In this document: positions 8,678 to 17,375 of the stretch, in pieces
How the letters are laid out: each line of letters opens with the position of its first letter
Numbering within the stretch: the stretch's first letter is position 1
DNA from: Brucellaceae bacterium
Lineage (GTDB): Bacteria > Pseudomonadota > Alphaproteobacteria > Rhizobiales > Rhizobiaceae
Length of the DNA stretch: 64,000 nt
Assembly: GCA_020637775.1 (NCBI GenBank)
Contig: JACKJV010000014.1
Span: forward strand, 1-64,000
Direction: 5' to 3'
The notes under the pieces: generated by a model
Told to the model about the DNA's origin: nothing
The model's input: the letters and a program-made list of their open reading frames with translations, nothing else
Databases searched by the model: none
Program-made: the position numbers and the translations under genes

Positions 8678-11047
8678 ATGGAATATCGGCCAATCAGGAA
8701 TTTCTTGAACTTCGTCGCCGCCGATCATGCGGGGACCGCCACGGACAATGCAGAATTCGTGAGGCGATTGCGGCAGGCGCAATTGGCGAGTGCCGGCAAG
8801 CAGGCTGGTTCCATGATCCTGGCTCATGCGGTTGGCGCCCTTTTCCTCGGCGCGGCCGTTCTGGGGCCCTGGAACAGGGCTTTTGTCGCCGCTTGGCTGA
8901 CGGTGTTCCTGGCCGTGCTGCTGATCGTGCCGCTCAAGTCCCTGTTCGAGCGGGGACCGCTCCCGGGCCTGACAGCCATGAACGATGCCCAGTCGCTTTC
9001 GATGACGCGCTGGCAGATGAACATGATAGGCGTTCTCTGGTCGGTTGCCGCGATTGTGCTTTATCCGGGGGGAACGGAGCCCGAGAAACTGCTGGTGGCA
9101 ATCGCCCTGACGGGGTCGATGGCGTCGGGTGCCATGGCACTTCATGCAATTCCGGCCATAGCCGTGTCGTTTGCGGGCATCATGGCCTTGGGGCTGATTG
9201 CAGCGATTTCCCTTGATGGCAGTCCTGTCGCGCTGCCACTGGCCTTGTTTCTGGCCTTCCTGTTTGCCGCGATCATGCATGCGGTCAATGAAACGGGGCG
9301 CGTTTTCGTGCAGCATCTCGTCCAGCAATATGAACAGGAAAAATCAAAGGAACTCTTTTCTGTCCTGTTTCGCGATTTCGAGGACAGCAGTTCGGACTGG
9401 ATGTGGGAAGTGGATGAGAGCGGGCGCCTCAGCCATGTTTCGCCGCAATTCTTCGTTGATGAGCGTTTCAAGGGCCATTCGTTTGATGACAAGGTGATCG
9501 GCCGTCGTTTGCGCGATCCCAAAAGCGTGGTCCGTGGTGACAGGGTGCCGGCGTTGCATCGCGATGTGTTGACAGCGTTTCAGCGGCAAGCACCTTTCAA
9601 GGAAGCCGTTGTTGCCATTCATATCGCCGGCAAATGGCGTTACTGGAGGCTTTCGGGGCGGCCGGTTCATTCCTCCGACGGCCGGTTCCTTGGCATGCGT
9701 GGCGCCTGTTCCGACATTTCCGATTCCTTCGAGGCGGAAAGCCGCCTGCAATACCTTGCCATGCATGATGCCATGACCGGTCTGCCAAACCGCGAGAATT
9801 TCAGCCGTGCATTCGATGCTGCGCTGGCGGGGGTGCAGGCAGGTGGCGGTCAGGTGGCCCTGCTGGCGATTGACCTCGACAAGTTCAAGATGGTCAACGA
9901 TACGCTCGGCCACCAGGCAGGCGATGACGTGTTGCGCGCGGTGGCCGAACGGCTTTCCGGCCTCAATGCACCAAACATCACCTTTGCCCGCTTCGGCGGC
10001 GACGAGTTCTGTGCATTTGTCACCGGGCCGGATGCCGGCCGGCGCGCGGAAGAGCTGGCGAGGGTGATCGTCGATGTGTTGGCAGAGCCGGTTGACTTGT
10101 CTGCCGGCATGGCCGAGATCGGTTGCTCGATCGGTATCTCTGTCTGCCCGCGAGACGGGATGACGGCAGAGACGCTGCATCGCAATGCGGATCTTGCCCT
10201 GTACAGGGCCAAGAGTGCGCCGATCGGCGCATGGTGCGTCTTTGAACCGATCATGGATGCCACGGCCCGGAAGCTTCAGGATCTGGAATACGAATTGCGT
10301 TCGGCACTCAAGCGAAACGAGTTCGAGCTCTATTTCCAGCCGCTGGTCGATTCGCTCACCCGGGAGATAACCTGTTATGAAACCCTGCTGCGCTGGAACT
10401 CCGCGCGTTTCGGGCGGGTGCCACCCACGGAATTTATCCGGATCGCCGAGAAAACGGGCCTGATCCACGAGATCGGCGAATGGGTCATCGGCCGCGCCTG
10501 TTTCGAAGCGGCGCAATGGCCCATGCAGGCCGCGGTCGCCGTCAATCTGTCGCCGCGCCAGTTGGAAGGGTTCAGGCTGTTGAATACAGTCAAGACGGCG
10601 CTCGACAGCAGCGGTCTTCCGGCCTCGCGCCTGGAACTGGAAGTCACCGAATCGGCGCTCGAAGCGGAGCCGGATCATGCGGCCGGACTATTGCACCGCC
10701 TGCGTTCGGTCGGCGTCAGGATCTCGCTGGACGACTTCGGGACCGGATATTCCTCGCTCTCCTACCTGGTTCGCTTCCCCATCGACAAGCTCAAGATCGA
10801 CAAGAGTTTTGTCCAGAACGCGATGTGTTCGGAGCAGAATCTGGCCATCGTGCGGGCAATCGTGTCTTTGGCGCGGTCCATGAAGGTCCGGACCACGGCC
10901 GAAGGCGTGGAGACAGAAGAGCAGGCGGCGTTTCTCCGCCTTGAAGGGATAAACGAGTTCCAGGGCTATCTCATAGGGCGTCCGAAGCCTGCTGCCCACA
11001 TGGCAGCCGAAGCCGCCTGCCGCGCGATCAAGCGCGACGCCGGCTGA
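8678..11047 (+). CDS. Membrane-anchored GGDEF-EAL cyclic-di-GMP enzyme with PAS-like domain
   Basis: The 789-residue protein has about six N-terminal membrane helices (residues ~45-210). A PAS-like sensor follows, beginning near DWMWEVDESG. Then come a GGDEF domain with an intact FGGDEF site and a C-terminal EAL domain. In the EAL domain the signature reads ETL (YETLLRW) rather than EAL, but the catalytic glutamate remains. The other active-site elements are present: NLSPRQ, EVTES, DDFGTGYSS, KIDKSF, AEGVET and FQGYLIG. It could therefore both make and degrade c-di-GMP, controlling motility or biofilm formation; the net activity cannot be predicted. Upstream, at 8579-8603, lies a dyad shared with two other surface-related loci. 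Confidence 0.9.
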   Translation: MEYRPIRNFLNFVAADHAGTATDNAEFVRRLRQAQLASAGKQAGSMILAHAVGALFLGAAVLGPWNRAFVAAWLTVFLAVLLIVPLKSLFERGPLPGLTAMNDAQSLSMTRWQMNMIGVLWSVAAIVLYPGGTEPEKLLVAIALTGSMASGAMALHAIPAIAVSFAGIMALGLIAAISLDGSPVALPLALFLAFLFAAIMHAVNETGRVFVQHLVQQYEQEKSKELFSVLFRDFEDSSSDWMWEVDESGRLSHVSPQFFVDERFKGHSFDDKVIGRRLRDPKSVVRGDRVPALHRDVLTAFQRQAPFKEAVVAIHIAGKWRYWRLSGRPVHSSDGRFLGMRGACSDISDSFEAESRLQYLAMHDAMTGLPNRENFSRAFDAALAGVQAGGGQVALLAIDLDKFKMVNDTLGHQAGDDVLRAVAERLSGLNAPNITFARFGGDEFCAFVTGPDAGRRAEELARVIVDVLAEPVDLSAGMAEIGCSIGISVCPRDGMTAETLHRNADLALYRAKSAPIGAWCVFEPIMDATARKLQDLEYELRSALKRNEFELYFQPLVDSLTREITCYETLLRWNSARFGRVPPTEFIRIAEKTGLIHEIGEWVIGRACFEAAQWPMQAAVAVNLSPRQLEGFRLLNTVKTALDSSGLPASRLELEVTESALEAEPDHAAGLLHRLRSVGVRISLDDFGTGYSSLSYLVRFPIDKLKIDKSFVQNAMCSEQNLAIVRAIVSLARSMKVRTTAEGVETEEQAAFLRLEGINEFQGYLIGRPKPAAHMAAEAACRAIKRDAG

Positions 11048-11056
11048 ACCGGCCGA

Positions 11057-12058
11057 TCAGCCTTTGGCGCTTGCCTGCCGGCTCTTCCTGTTCGCGCGCT
11101 CCTGCTGCGGTGAGCGGCCATGGACCTCACGGTAGCATTTGGAAAAATGGGAGGCGGAAACGAAACCGCAGGCAACCGCCACCTCGACAACCGGCATGTT
11201 GGACTGCAAAAGCAGGTGACGGGCCCGGTCAAGGCGGATTTCCAGATAATATCTCGCTGGCGAACGCCCCATTTCCAGCCTGAAGAGCCGCTCGATCTGG
11301 CGGCGCGACAGGCCCGCGTGGTCGGCGATTTCGACCAGGGACAGTGGCTCGGAGAGATGGGCCTCCATCAACTCGATGATGGACAGGACCTTCGAGTTCT
11401 GCACGCCCAGACGAGCGCGCAGCGGCAGGCGCTGGCGATCGGTCGACGAACGGACACGGTCGGTCAGCAACTGCTCGCATACGGCATTGACCAGACCCTC
11501 GGAATAGTCCTGGCGGATGCGGTCCAGCATCATGTCGAGCGATGCAGTTCCGCCTGCGCAGGTGCAGATGTTGCCATCCACCTCGAAAAGGTCGGCATGG
11601 ACATCGACCTTGGGGAAGGCCTCGGCAAAGCCCGGCAGGTTCTCCCAGTGGATCGCGGCCCGTTTGCCGGACAGCAGGCCGGCGGAAGCAAGGATATGTG
11701 CGCCAGTGCAAAGACCACCCACCATGACGCCGCGATTGGCCTCTTCGCGCAGCCACGCGTTCGCGGCCCTGGAGACATGCTCTTCGACATTGATGCCGGA
11801 GCAGACAAAGATCATCGATGGACGCCCGGCACCCGTCATGAGGCGGCGTTCCTGCTCAAGACTGGTCGAAACCGCGCATTCCACGCCGTTGGATGCCTTG
11901 ACCGGATGTCCGTCTATGGAGGTAAGGCGCCAGGTATAGACTTCCTCGCCGAGAATCCTGTTTGCAAGCCTGAGCGGCTCGATGGCCGTCGTGAAGGCTA
12001 TCATGGAGAATTCCGGAACGAGGAAGAAAACGATCGTACGTGGCGATTGCATGTCCAT
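11057..12058 (-). CDS. GlxA/GbdR-type AraC family regulator with DJ-1/PfpI-like domain
   Basis: The protein has 333 residues from ATG 12058. An N-terminal DJ-1/GATase1-like domain contains [17 protein letters not shown] around its pseudo-active cysteine. A C-terminal AraC helix-turn-helix pair follows ([19 protein letters not shown] and [20 protein letters not shown]). This architecture includes the choline/betaine/carnitine regulators GbdR and CdhR and many GlxA proteins. A gene so close to a betaine-type dehydrogenase and a methyltransferase cluster may sense a quaternary amine catabolite; that is inference. I chose the start near MDMQSP because the upstream extension is not family-like. 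It diverges from the YbdK-type ligase gene. Confidence 0.82.
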   Translation of the reverse strand: MDMQSPRTIVFFLVPEFSMIAFTTAIEPLRLANRILGEEVYTWRLTSIDGHPVKASNGVECAVSTSLEQERRLMTGAGRPSMIFVCSGINVEEHVSRAANAWLREEANRGVMVGGLCTGAHILASAGLLSGKRAAIHWENLPGFAEAFPKVDVHADLFEVDGNICTCAGGTASLDMMLDRIRQDYSEGLVNAVCEQLLTDRVRSSTDRQRLPLRARLGVQNSKVLSIIELMEAHLSEPLSLVEIADHAGLSRRQIERLFRLEMGRSPARYYLEIRLDRARHLLLQSNMPVVEVAVACGFVSASHFSKCYREVHGRSPQQERANRKSRQASAKG

Positions 12059-12090
12059 CCTGCCCACTCCCGTTTTCTCGAACTTGTTCT

Positions 12091-12113
12091 TGCTTGCACA
12101 ACCACGGCAAGCA
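12091..12113. promoter_or_regulatory. Inverted repeat upstream of the GlxA-type regulator
   Basis: TGCTTGC (12091-12097) and GCAAGCA (12107-12113) form a perfect 7-base dyad with a 9-base spacer. It starts 33 bases upstream of the regulator start, in the region divergent to the YbdK-type gene. It is a candidate autoregulatory site, though AraC proteins more often bind direct repeats. Confidence 0.3.
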
Positions 12114-12263
12114 GGCGGAAGACGCGACTTCAACCGATCAGGCCATACGGGTCAAGTGGCGCTTTGGGGGTCTTGTTGTCCTGAGTCAAGCGGTCAGATT
12201 GAACTTTCTGGCAAATTGCCGAACATGGTCACCATGACAGCAACGAAAGGCAGGGGGTGTCGC

Positions 12264-13391
12264 GTGGAGGGGGAAGATTTCACGATGGGAATCGAGGAGG
12301 AGTATCTCCTCGTCGATGCGCAGACACTCGATCTGGCAGCCGCTCCGGATGCCCTGATGCGCGATTGCGCGGCGGAACTGGAGAGCCAGGTTTCTCCGGA
12401 ATTCCTGCAATGCCAGATCGAGGTGGGGACCCGCGTCTGCCGTTCCTCGGCCGAGGCGCGCTCGGATCTTGCGCATCTGCGCCGCACGATCATGGAGGTG
12501 GCCGGCCGTTATGGCTTGAAGCCGTTGGCGGTCTCCTGCCATCCCTTTGCCGACTGGCACAAGCAGCACTTTACCGACAAGGAACGCTATCGCGGACTGG
12601 AGCGGGATCTGGCGGGCGTCGTACGCCGGATGCTGATTTGCGGCATGCATGTCCACGTCGGCATTGCCGATGATGAGGCCCGGATCGACCTCATGGGGCA
12701 ATTCAGCTATTTTCTGCCGCATCTGCTCGCGCTGTCGTGTTCCTCGCCTTTCTGGAAAGGCGATGACACCGGCTTGTCTTCCTATCGGCTGACCGTGTTC
12801 GACAACCTGCCGCGGACAGGCATGCCGCCGGACTTCGCCTCCTTCGCGGAATACCAGCGTTCGCTCGGGCTGCTGACCGGCTGCGGGCTTATCGAGGATG
12901 CCACGAAAATCTGGTGGGATGTCCGGCCGTCGTCGCGCTTCCCCACACTGGAAACGCGGATTTGCGATGTCAGCCCGCGGCTTGATGACGCCATTGCGAT
13001 AGCGTCCATGGCGCGTTGCCTCATTCGCAAACTCACGCGCCTCAGGAAGAAGAACCAGCGCTGGCGCATCTACGATCGTTTCCTGCTCGGCGAGAACCGG
13101 TGGCGCGCGCAGCGCTACGGGATGGCGGAGGGACTGATCGATTTCGGAAGGCGTGCGGTTGTGCCCTTCGGCGATCTTCTGGAGGAAATGATCGAACTGA
13201 CGGAAGAGGATGCCGCCCATTTCGGATGCGAATCGGAAATCCGGCATTTGCGCACCATGCAGGAGCGTGGATCTTCGGCTGACCGGCAGCGTGCCGTGTT
13301 CACATCCGCGATCGGGCAGGGGGCGGACCGTCAGGAAGCCCTGTGCGCGGTCGTGCAGTCGCTGGCAGATGAGTTCGGCGAGGGGCTTTGA
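12264..13391 (+). CDS. YbdK-type carboxylate-amine ligase (glutamate-cysteine ligase 2 family)
   Basis: The product is 375 residues from GTG 12264, close to the usual length of the GCS2/YbdK family. The N-terminal [14 protein letters not shown] is the family signature, with the metal-binding glutamates in IEEEY. Further blocks include [25 protein letters not shown] and [19 protein letters not shown]. Family members ligate glutamate to cysteine or another amine using ATP, with weak gamma-glutamylcysteine synthetase activity shown for the E. coli protein. I chose GTG 12264 because an AGGGGG tract lies about 6 bases upstream. ATGs at 12225 and 12234 lack a good site. A strong bidirectional hairpin follows the stop. 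Confidence 0.85.
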   Translation: MEGEDFTMGIEEEYLLVDAQTLDLAAAPDALMRDCAAELESQVSPEFLQCQIEVGTRVCRSSAEARSDLAHLRRTIMEVAGRYGLKPLAVSCHPFADWHKQHFTDKERYRGLERDLAGVVRRMLICGMHVHVGIADDEARIDLMGQFSYFLPHLLALSCSSPFWKGDDTGLSSYRLTVFDNLPRTGMPPDFASFAEYQRSLGLLTGCGLIEDATKIWWDVRPSSRFPTLETRICDVSPRLDDAIAIASMARCLIRKLTRLRKKNQRWRIYDRFLLGENRWRAQRYGMAEGLIDFGRRAVVPFGDLLEEMIELTEEDAAHFGCESEIRHLRTMQERGSSADRQRAVFTSAIGQGADRQEALCAVVQSLADEFGEGL

Positions 13392-13418
13392 CCTCTTGCA
13401 AGCGAACGCCTGACGTGA

Positions 13419-13444
13419 AAACGCCGCCCGGGAGAGCGGCGTTT
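13419..13444. terminator. Bidirectional intrinsic terminator
   Basis: AAACGCCGC (13419-13427) pairs perfectly with GCGGCGTTT (13436-13444) around an 8-base loop. A/T runs lie on both sides. It sits between the converging YbdK-type gene and the DUF1127 gene and could terminate both. Confidence 0.75.
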
Positions 13445-13469
13445 CAACTCATGGCTGGCAAGACCTTCA

Positions 13470-13607
13470 TCAGCGACGCGCCCGGTCGAGATGCGGGTTG
13501 CCAATATCATTGCGCAGATGCTCCGGCAGCCGCTCGATCATCAGGCGGGTGCGTTCGCGCGTGCGATGCGCCTCGAGGCGCTGCATGTAGTGGCGAAGGT
13601 TGAACAT
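13470..13607 (-). CDS. DUF1127 mini-protein
   Basis: This 45-residue, strongly basic protein starts MFNLRHYMQRLEAHR and ends with an LRNDIGNPH segment. It fits the DUF1127 (YjiS-like) pattern: an arginine-rich helix followed by L-x-DIG. A GGAGA ribosome-binding site precedes the ATG. DUF1127 proteins are small RNA-binding-like proteins in alphaproteobacteria, connected to phosphate, carbon and stress responses. In Brucella and Agrobacterium several are controlled by the LysR regulator VtlR/LsrB. A second DUF1127 gene and a LysR gene lie directly upstream, which supports a similar arrangement here. Confidence 0.75.
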   Translation of the reverse strand: MFNLRHYMQRLEAHRTRERTRLMIERLPEHLRNDIGNPHLDRARR

Positions 13608-13781
13608 TTCTCGTCTCCATATCCGGACCTGGCCAGGATGCATCTGTGACAGCGCGTCCCTCCTGTCTGGTTGCTTGTCTCTATGGCGAAGGGATACGGG
13701 CTTCTGGCGGGGAAGCGACGCGGAATTGCCGCCACGCGACCTTGCTGACGGCCCTTTCTCCGGGCTGTTGAAACCGGTGTC

Positions 13782-13928
13782 TCAGGCCATGTGGTCTGCG
13801 CGGAAATAGCCGATATCCTTTTGTATTTCGCCGGGCAGGGCATCGAGAATGCGTTGTGTACGGTAGCGGCGATACCGCTCGGCGGCGCGGGAAATCGTCG
13901 TGCTTATCGTGGTGCGGCGGACTGTCAT
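13782..13928 (-). CDS. DUF1127 mini-protein, divergent from LysR gene
   Basis: The 48-residue protein begins MTVRRTTISTTISRAAERY and continues with a YRRYRTQRILDALP helix. It closes with QKDIGYFRADHMA, a good DUF1127 match including the DIG motif. An AGGAGA-type site lies just upstream of the ATG. The gene faces away from the LysR regulator across 108 bases, and a second DUF1127 gene follows 174 bases downstream. The divergent layout suggests direct control by that regulator. Confidence 0.75.
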   Translation of the reverse strand: MTVRRTTISTTISRAAERYRRYRTQRILDALPGEIQKDIGYFRADHMA

Positions 13929-14001
13929 GGGAGGTCTCCTTTCCGTCTTGCTGACGGGGAGACGATGCCCCTTGACTTGTGTTCAATCAAACGAAAAGGT
14001 G

Positions 14002-14016
14002 TGAATCGATCATTCA
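14002..14016. promoter_or_regulatory. LysR-type dyad in the DUF1127/LysR intergenic region
   Basis: TGAAT (14002-14006) and ATTCA (14012-14016) form a perfect 5-base inverted repeat with a 5-base spacer. The 15-base size and T...A ends are typical of LysR-type recognition boxes. It ends 20 bases before the LysR start codon and lies between the two divergent genes, so it could serve both autoregulation and DUF1127 control. Confidence 0.45.
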
Positions 14017-14036
14017 GAAAAAATGAAAGACGCGTC

Positions 14037-14912
14037 ATGGGACAATCGCCACTCATCGATACCGATCTCTTGCGCACCTTCGTGGCCATAGCTGAAACCG
14101 GCAGCTTCACCCAGGCAGCCGAACAGGTGTTGCGTACGCCATCGGCGGTTTCCATGCAGATCAGGAAGCTGGAGGACTTGCTTGGCAAACCGCTCTTCGT
14201 GCGCGATAGCAGGTCGGTCTATCTGACTGCCGATGGTGAAATGCTGCTGGCCTATGCCCGGCGCATCCTGGCGCTCAATTCCGAAGCGGTATCGAAATTC
14301 ATAGCGCCAGAAGTGGCAGGCGAGGTGCGGATGGGCGCGCCGGACGATGTATCGGAACGATATCTGCCCGACATGCTGCGCCGTTTTTCGCAAAGCCATC
14401 CCGGCGTGACGGTCAACGTCGTCGTGGAGAACACGAACCAGTTGATCGACCGGCTTGGCAAGGGGGAACTCGACCTGGCGATGGTGACATGTGGTGTCCA
14501 TACGGCGGACAAGCAGGTGGACGTGCTGATGGAGGAGCCCTTGGTCTGGGCCTGCCTGAAAGGTGGATGCGCGGCGTCGCGGGATCCGCTGCCAGTGTCG
14601 GTCTGGGAAGACGGATGTTCCTGGCGAGGTGCTGCTCTGGGTGGGCTTGAACACGCCGGCCGCAGCTACAGGATCGCTTTCCAGACCGCCTACATCTCGG
14701 GTCAGCGCGCGGCCATCCTTGCGGATCTGGCCATTGCGCCGATGCCGGCTTCGTCGATCGCCGATCCCATCGTGGCGGCTCGACCAAGTGAAAACCTGCC
14801 GCCGCTGGGGACGTATCAGCTCGGCCTCATGGTTCGCGGCAACCCCAATTCAGCCGTCGATGCGGCGGCCGGTCATCTGCGTGCCTGTTTTGCGATGAAG
14901 GCAGCGGCCTGA
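14037..14912 (+). CDS. LysR-family transcriptional regulator, VtlR/LsrB-like
   Basis: The protein has 291 residues. The N-terminal winged helix-turn-helix reads LLRTFVAIAETGSFTQAAEQ, followed by an SAVSMQIRKLEDLLGKPLF recognition region. The substrate-binding half (from about residue 92) resembles a periplasmic-binding-protein fold. The N-terminus resembles the VtlR/LsrB branch that controls DUF1127 genes and small RNAs in Rhizobiales; I make that comparison from memory. Adjacent divergent DUF1127 genes support it. I chose ATG 14037 because everything before it is intergenic sequence read in frame. Confidence 0.85.
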   Translation: MGQSPLIDTDLLRTFVAIAETGSFTQAAEQVLRTPSAVSMQIRKLEDLLGKPLFVRDSRSVYLTADGEMLLAYARRILALNSEAVSKFIAPEVAGEVRMGAPDDVSERYLPDMLRRFSQSHPGVTVNVVVENTNQLIDRLGKGELDLAMVTCGVHTADKQVDVLMEEPLVWACLKGGCAASRDPLPVSVWEDGCSWRGAALGGLEHAGRSYRIAFQTAYISGQRAAILADLAIAPMPASSIADPIVAARPSENLPPLGTYQLGLMVRGNPNSAVDAAAGHLRACFAMKAAA

Positions 14913-14930
14913 GAACGGATGGCGCGCCGA

Positions 14931-16967
14931 TCAGCGGGCGCGCCGTCCTCCGCGCCGGCGTCCGGTGCCGCTCTCGCCTGCATCGGACAAGATCTTTCGT
15001 TCAGGCAGCATCACTGCCTCGGCCAGGCGCGGAAAGGCGTCAACCTTGTTGGGCAGCGCCATGGCATTGACGAAGAGCTGCTGGAAGTCGGGTTCCAGCG
15101 CCGTCTCGATCTTCTCGATCCGCGATACGGCGCTCTCGATTTCGCGCCGGTGGTCGCGGTTGAGCAATGCCATCAGGGCGCCATCGCCGGCCGCGTTGCC
15201 GACGGCCTTCACTTCATCCAGGGTGCAATCGGGAATGAGCCCCAGCACCATGGCATATTTCGGGTCGATATAAGATCCGAACGCGCCGGCAAAGCGGATG
15301 GCATCGACCTTGTCGATACCCTTCTTCTGCATCAGCAGGCGGATTCCCGCGTAGAGCGCGGCCTTGGCAAGCTGGATCGCGCGGACATCGTTCTGGGTGA
15401 CGACAATGCGCGGATTGGCTTCCTGCAGGACGTAGCCAAAGGTGCGTCCTTGTTCCACGATACGTGGAGAGCGTGCCGCAAGGGCGCCATCGACCACGCC
15501 GTCTTCCGATATGATGCCGGCAAGGAACATTTCAGCGACGACCTCGATGATACCCGATCCGCAGATACCGGTGACGCCGGTGCCGTTCAGGGAGGCCGGG
15601 AAACCGTCCTCGTCGGACCAGAGGTCAGACCCGATGACGCGATAGCGCGGCTCCAGCGTCTGCGAATCGATGCGCACGCGCTCGATGGCACCCGGTGCAG
15701 CGCGTTGACCACCCGAGATCTCGGCACCCTCGAAAGCCGGGCCGGTCGGGGAGGAGCAGGCAACAGTGTGCCTGGCATTGCCCAGTACGATTTCGGCATT
15801 GGTGCCGACGTCGACCAGCAGCATTTCCCTGTCCTGCCGGTAGGGCCCTTCCGACAAGGTCGCGGCGGCTGCATCCGCGCCGACATGGCCTGCAATGCAG
15901 GGCAGGACATAGGTGCGCGCACCCGGATTGACGCCGATGCCGATTTCGGCTGCGGAGAAGGACAATGCGCCCGATGCCGCAAGCGCAAAGGGCGCGCCGC
16001 CCAGTTCAGTCGGGTCAATGCCGAGAAACAGGTGGTGCATGACCGGATTGCCGACAAACACCGTGTCGAGAATGTCTGCCCTGTCGGCGCCGGCCTCGTT
16101 GCAAACCTTGCCGATGAGGCCGTTGACGGCCTCACGCACTGCCACCGTCATGGCTTGCCGGCCTTCCGGGTTCATCATGACATAGGAGACACGGCTCATC
16201 AGGTCCTCGCCGAACCGGATCTGCGGGTTGGACGTGCCCGACGAGGCGGCAATGCGCCCGGACAGAAGCGACACGAGATGCATGGCAATGGTCGTGGAGC
16301 CGATGTCGCAGGCAACACCCCAGGCTTCGTTCTTGAGGCCGGGCCAGAGCGCGATGATCGTGGGACGATCCGATGTTGCGTCATGGTGAATGGCTGCTGT
16401 GACGGACCATTTGCCTGCTCGCAGGATCGACTGGACCTGCGGCACGAGGCGGAAATCCACCGACAGGTTTTCATAGCCCCAATCGCGGGAAAGGGCGGCT
16501 TTCAGCCGGTCCAGATCGCCCAGCGGCTTGTGCATGTCAGGCTCTTCCACCTCGACATAGCACAGCCCGATTGCCGGATTGCGCTCAATCAGCCTGTCGG
16601 TTGCCTTCTTGCGCACGACTTGTGCATTGACGACGGAATCCTGCGGCACATCGATGACAAGATCGCCCTCGATCAAGGCTGAACAGGACAGGCGTCGTCC
16701 TTCGGCAAGAGCGCCGCGCTTTTCCGTGTAGCGGGCTTCCTTGGCCGACCAGCCGGAAATGCCGGATGCATCGGATGTGATGCCGTGCTTGGCGAAATGG
16801 CCAGTCTGCACTTCAATCTGGCACCGGCCACAGATGCCGCGGCCACCGCATACGCTCTCCACATAGACGCCGAGTTCGCGTGCGGCATCCAGCACGGACG
16901 TGCCCTTTGCAAAGCGTCCGCGCTTGCCGGACGGCATGAAAAGAACGAGGTGGTCGGTGGACATCAT
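14931..16967 (-). CDS. DUF4445/RACE-type corrinoid activation protein (ASKHA ATPase with [2Fe-2S] domain)
   Basis: This 678-residue protein belongs to the reductive activators of corrinoid enzymes. An N-terminal plant-type [2Fe-2S] ferredoxin domain has Cys40, Cys46, Cys49 and Cys95 as ligands. A linker is followed by an ASKHA ATPase core (CDIGSTTIAMHL and DVGTNAEIVLG phosphate-binding motifs). Such proteins use ATP to reduce inactive Co(II) corrinoid to Co(I). It would replace the activation domain missing from a split methionine synthase and could also serve the MttB system. It ends in a basic tail, RRRGGRRAR, like those on several partner proteins. It converges on the LysR gene with an 18-base gap. 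Confidence 0.9.
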   Translation of the reverse strand: MMSTDHLVLFMPSGKRGRFAKGTSVLDAARELGVYVESVCGGRGICGRCQIEVQTGHFAKHGITSDASGISGWSAKEARYTEKRGALAEGRRLSCSALIEGDLVIDVPQDSVVNAQVVRKKATDRLIERNPAIGLCYVEVEEPDMHKPLGDLDRLKAALSRDWGYENLSVDFRLVPQVQSILRAGKWSVTAAIHHDATSDRPTIIALWPGLKNEAWGVACDIGSTTIAMHLVSLLSGRIAASSGTSNPQIRFGEDLMSRVSYVMMNPEGRQAMTVAVREAVNGLIGKVCNEAGADRADILDTVFVGNPVMHHLFLGIDPTELGGAPFALAASGALSFSAAEIGIGVNPGARTYVLPCIAGHVGADAAAATLSEGPYRQDREMLLVDVGTNAEIVLGNARHTVACSSPTGPAFEGAEISGGQRAAPGAIERVRIDSQTLEPRYRVIGSDLWSDEDGFPASLNGTGVTGICGSGIIEVVAEMFLAGIISEDGVVDGALAARSPRIVEQGRTFGYVLQEANPRIVVTQNDVRAIQLAKAALYAGIRLLMQKKGIDKVDAIRFAGAFGSYIDPKYAMVLGLIPDCTLDEVKAVGNAAGDGALMALLNRDHRREIESAVSRIEKIETALEPDFQQLFVNAMALPNKVDAFPRLAEAVMLPERKILSDAGESGTGRRRGGRRAR

Positions 16968-17074
16968 GTTGCTGGGTCCTGAATGATGCTCATCGGGAAA
17001 ATGCGATGATTTTGCTTAAGCGAAGGACAGCGGATATCCGGCATGATGCGGTCGTTCCTGAAGGAGGTTCGATC

Positions 17075-17314
17075 ATGCCATTCACGCTCCTGTCCGCAGT
17101 TCTTTCGGCCTTCTTTCTGGTCCGGATCTTAAAGGGACCATGGTTCCGCCATCCGCATTACCTCGGGCTGGCCATAATCGGCTCGATCGCTGGCAAACTG
17201 CTCGTAGCCAGTTTCGCGCCTGATCTCGCCAGCGGCATGGTGGCGGGAAGTCTTGCGCCCCTGATCGGTGCCGCTATCGCGATCATGGCCTTCGATCGCG
17301 TCACGGACGTGTGA
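17075..17314 (+). CDS. Small two-to-three-helix membrane protein, function unknown
   Basis: The 79-residue protein starts at ATG 17075, directly after a near-perfect AAGGAGG site at 17061-17067. Hydrophobic segments are at about residues 2-16, 28-45 and 52-72. Glycines and alanines dominate, and it ends RVTDV. It sits between the corrinoid activator gene and the methyltransferase gene but on the opposite strand. No family is recognised. The strong ribosome-binding site argues that it is real. Confidence 0.6.
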   Translation: MPFTLLSAVLSAFFLVRILKGPWFRHPHYLGLAIIGSIAGKLLVASFAPDLASGMVAGSLAPLIGAAIAIMAFDRVTDV

Positions 17315-17375
17315 GCGGCAGAAAAGGCCGCCGCCCCGATTTGCATTGCCGTTACGCCATCGGCCACCGTCGCCC

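Noticed and set aside
14919..16682. A 587-codon frame antisense to the corrinoid activator
   Set aside because: The minus-strand product has intact [2Fe-2S] and ASKHA motifs; the plus-strand frame shows no recognisable domain.
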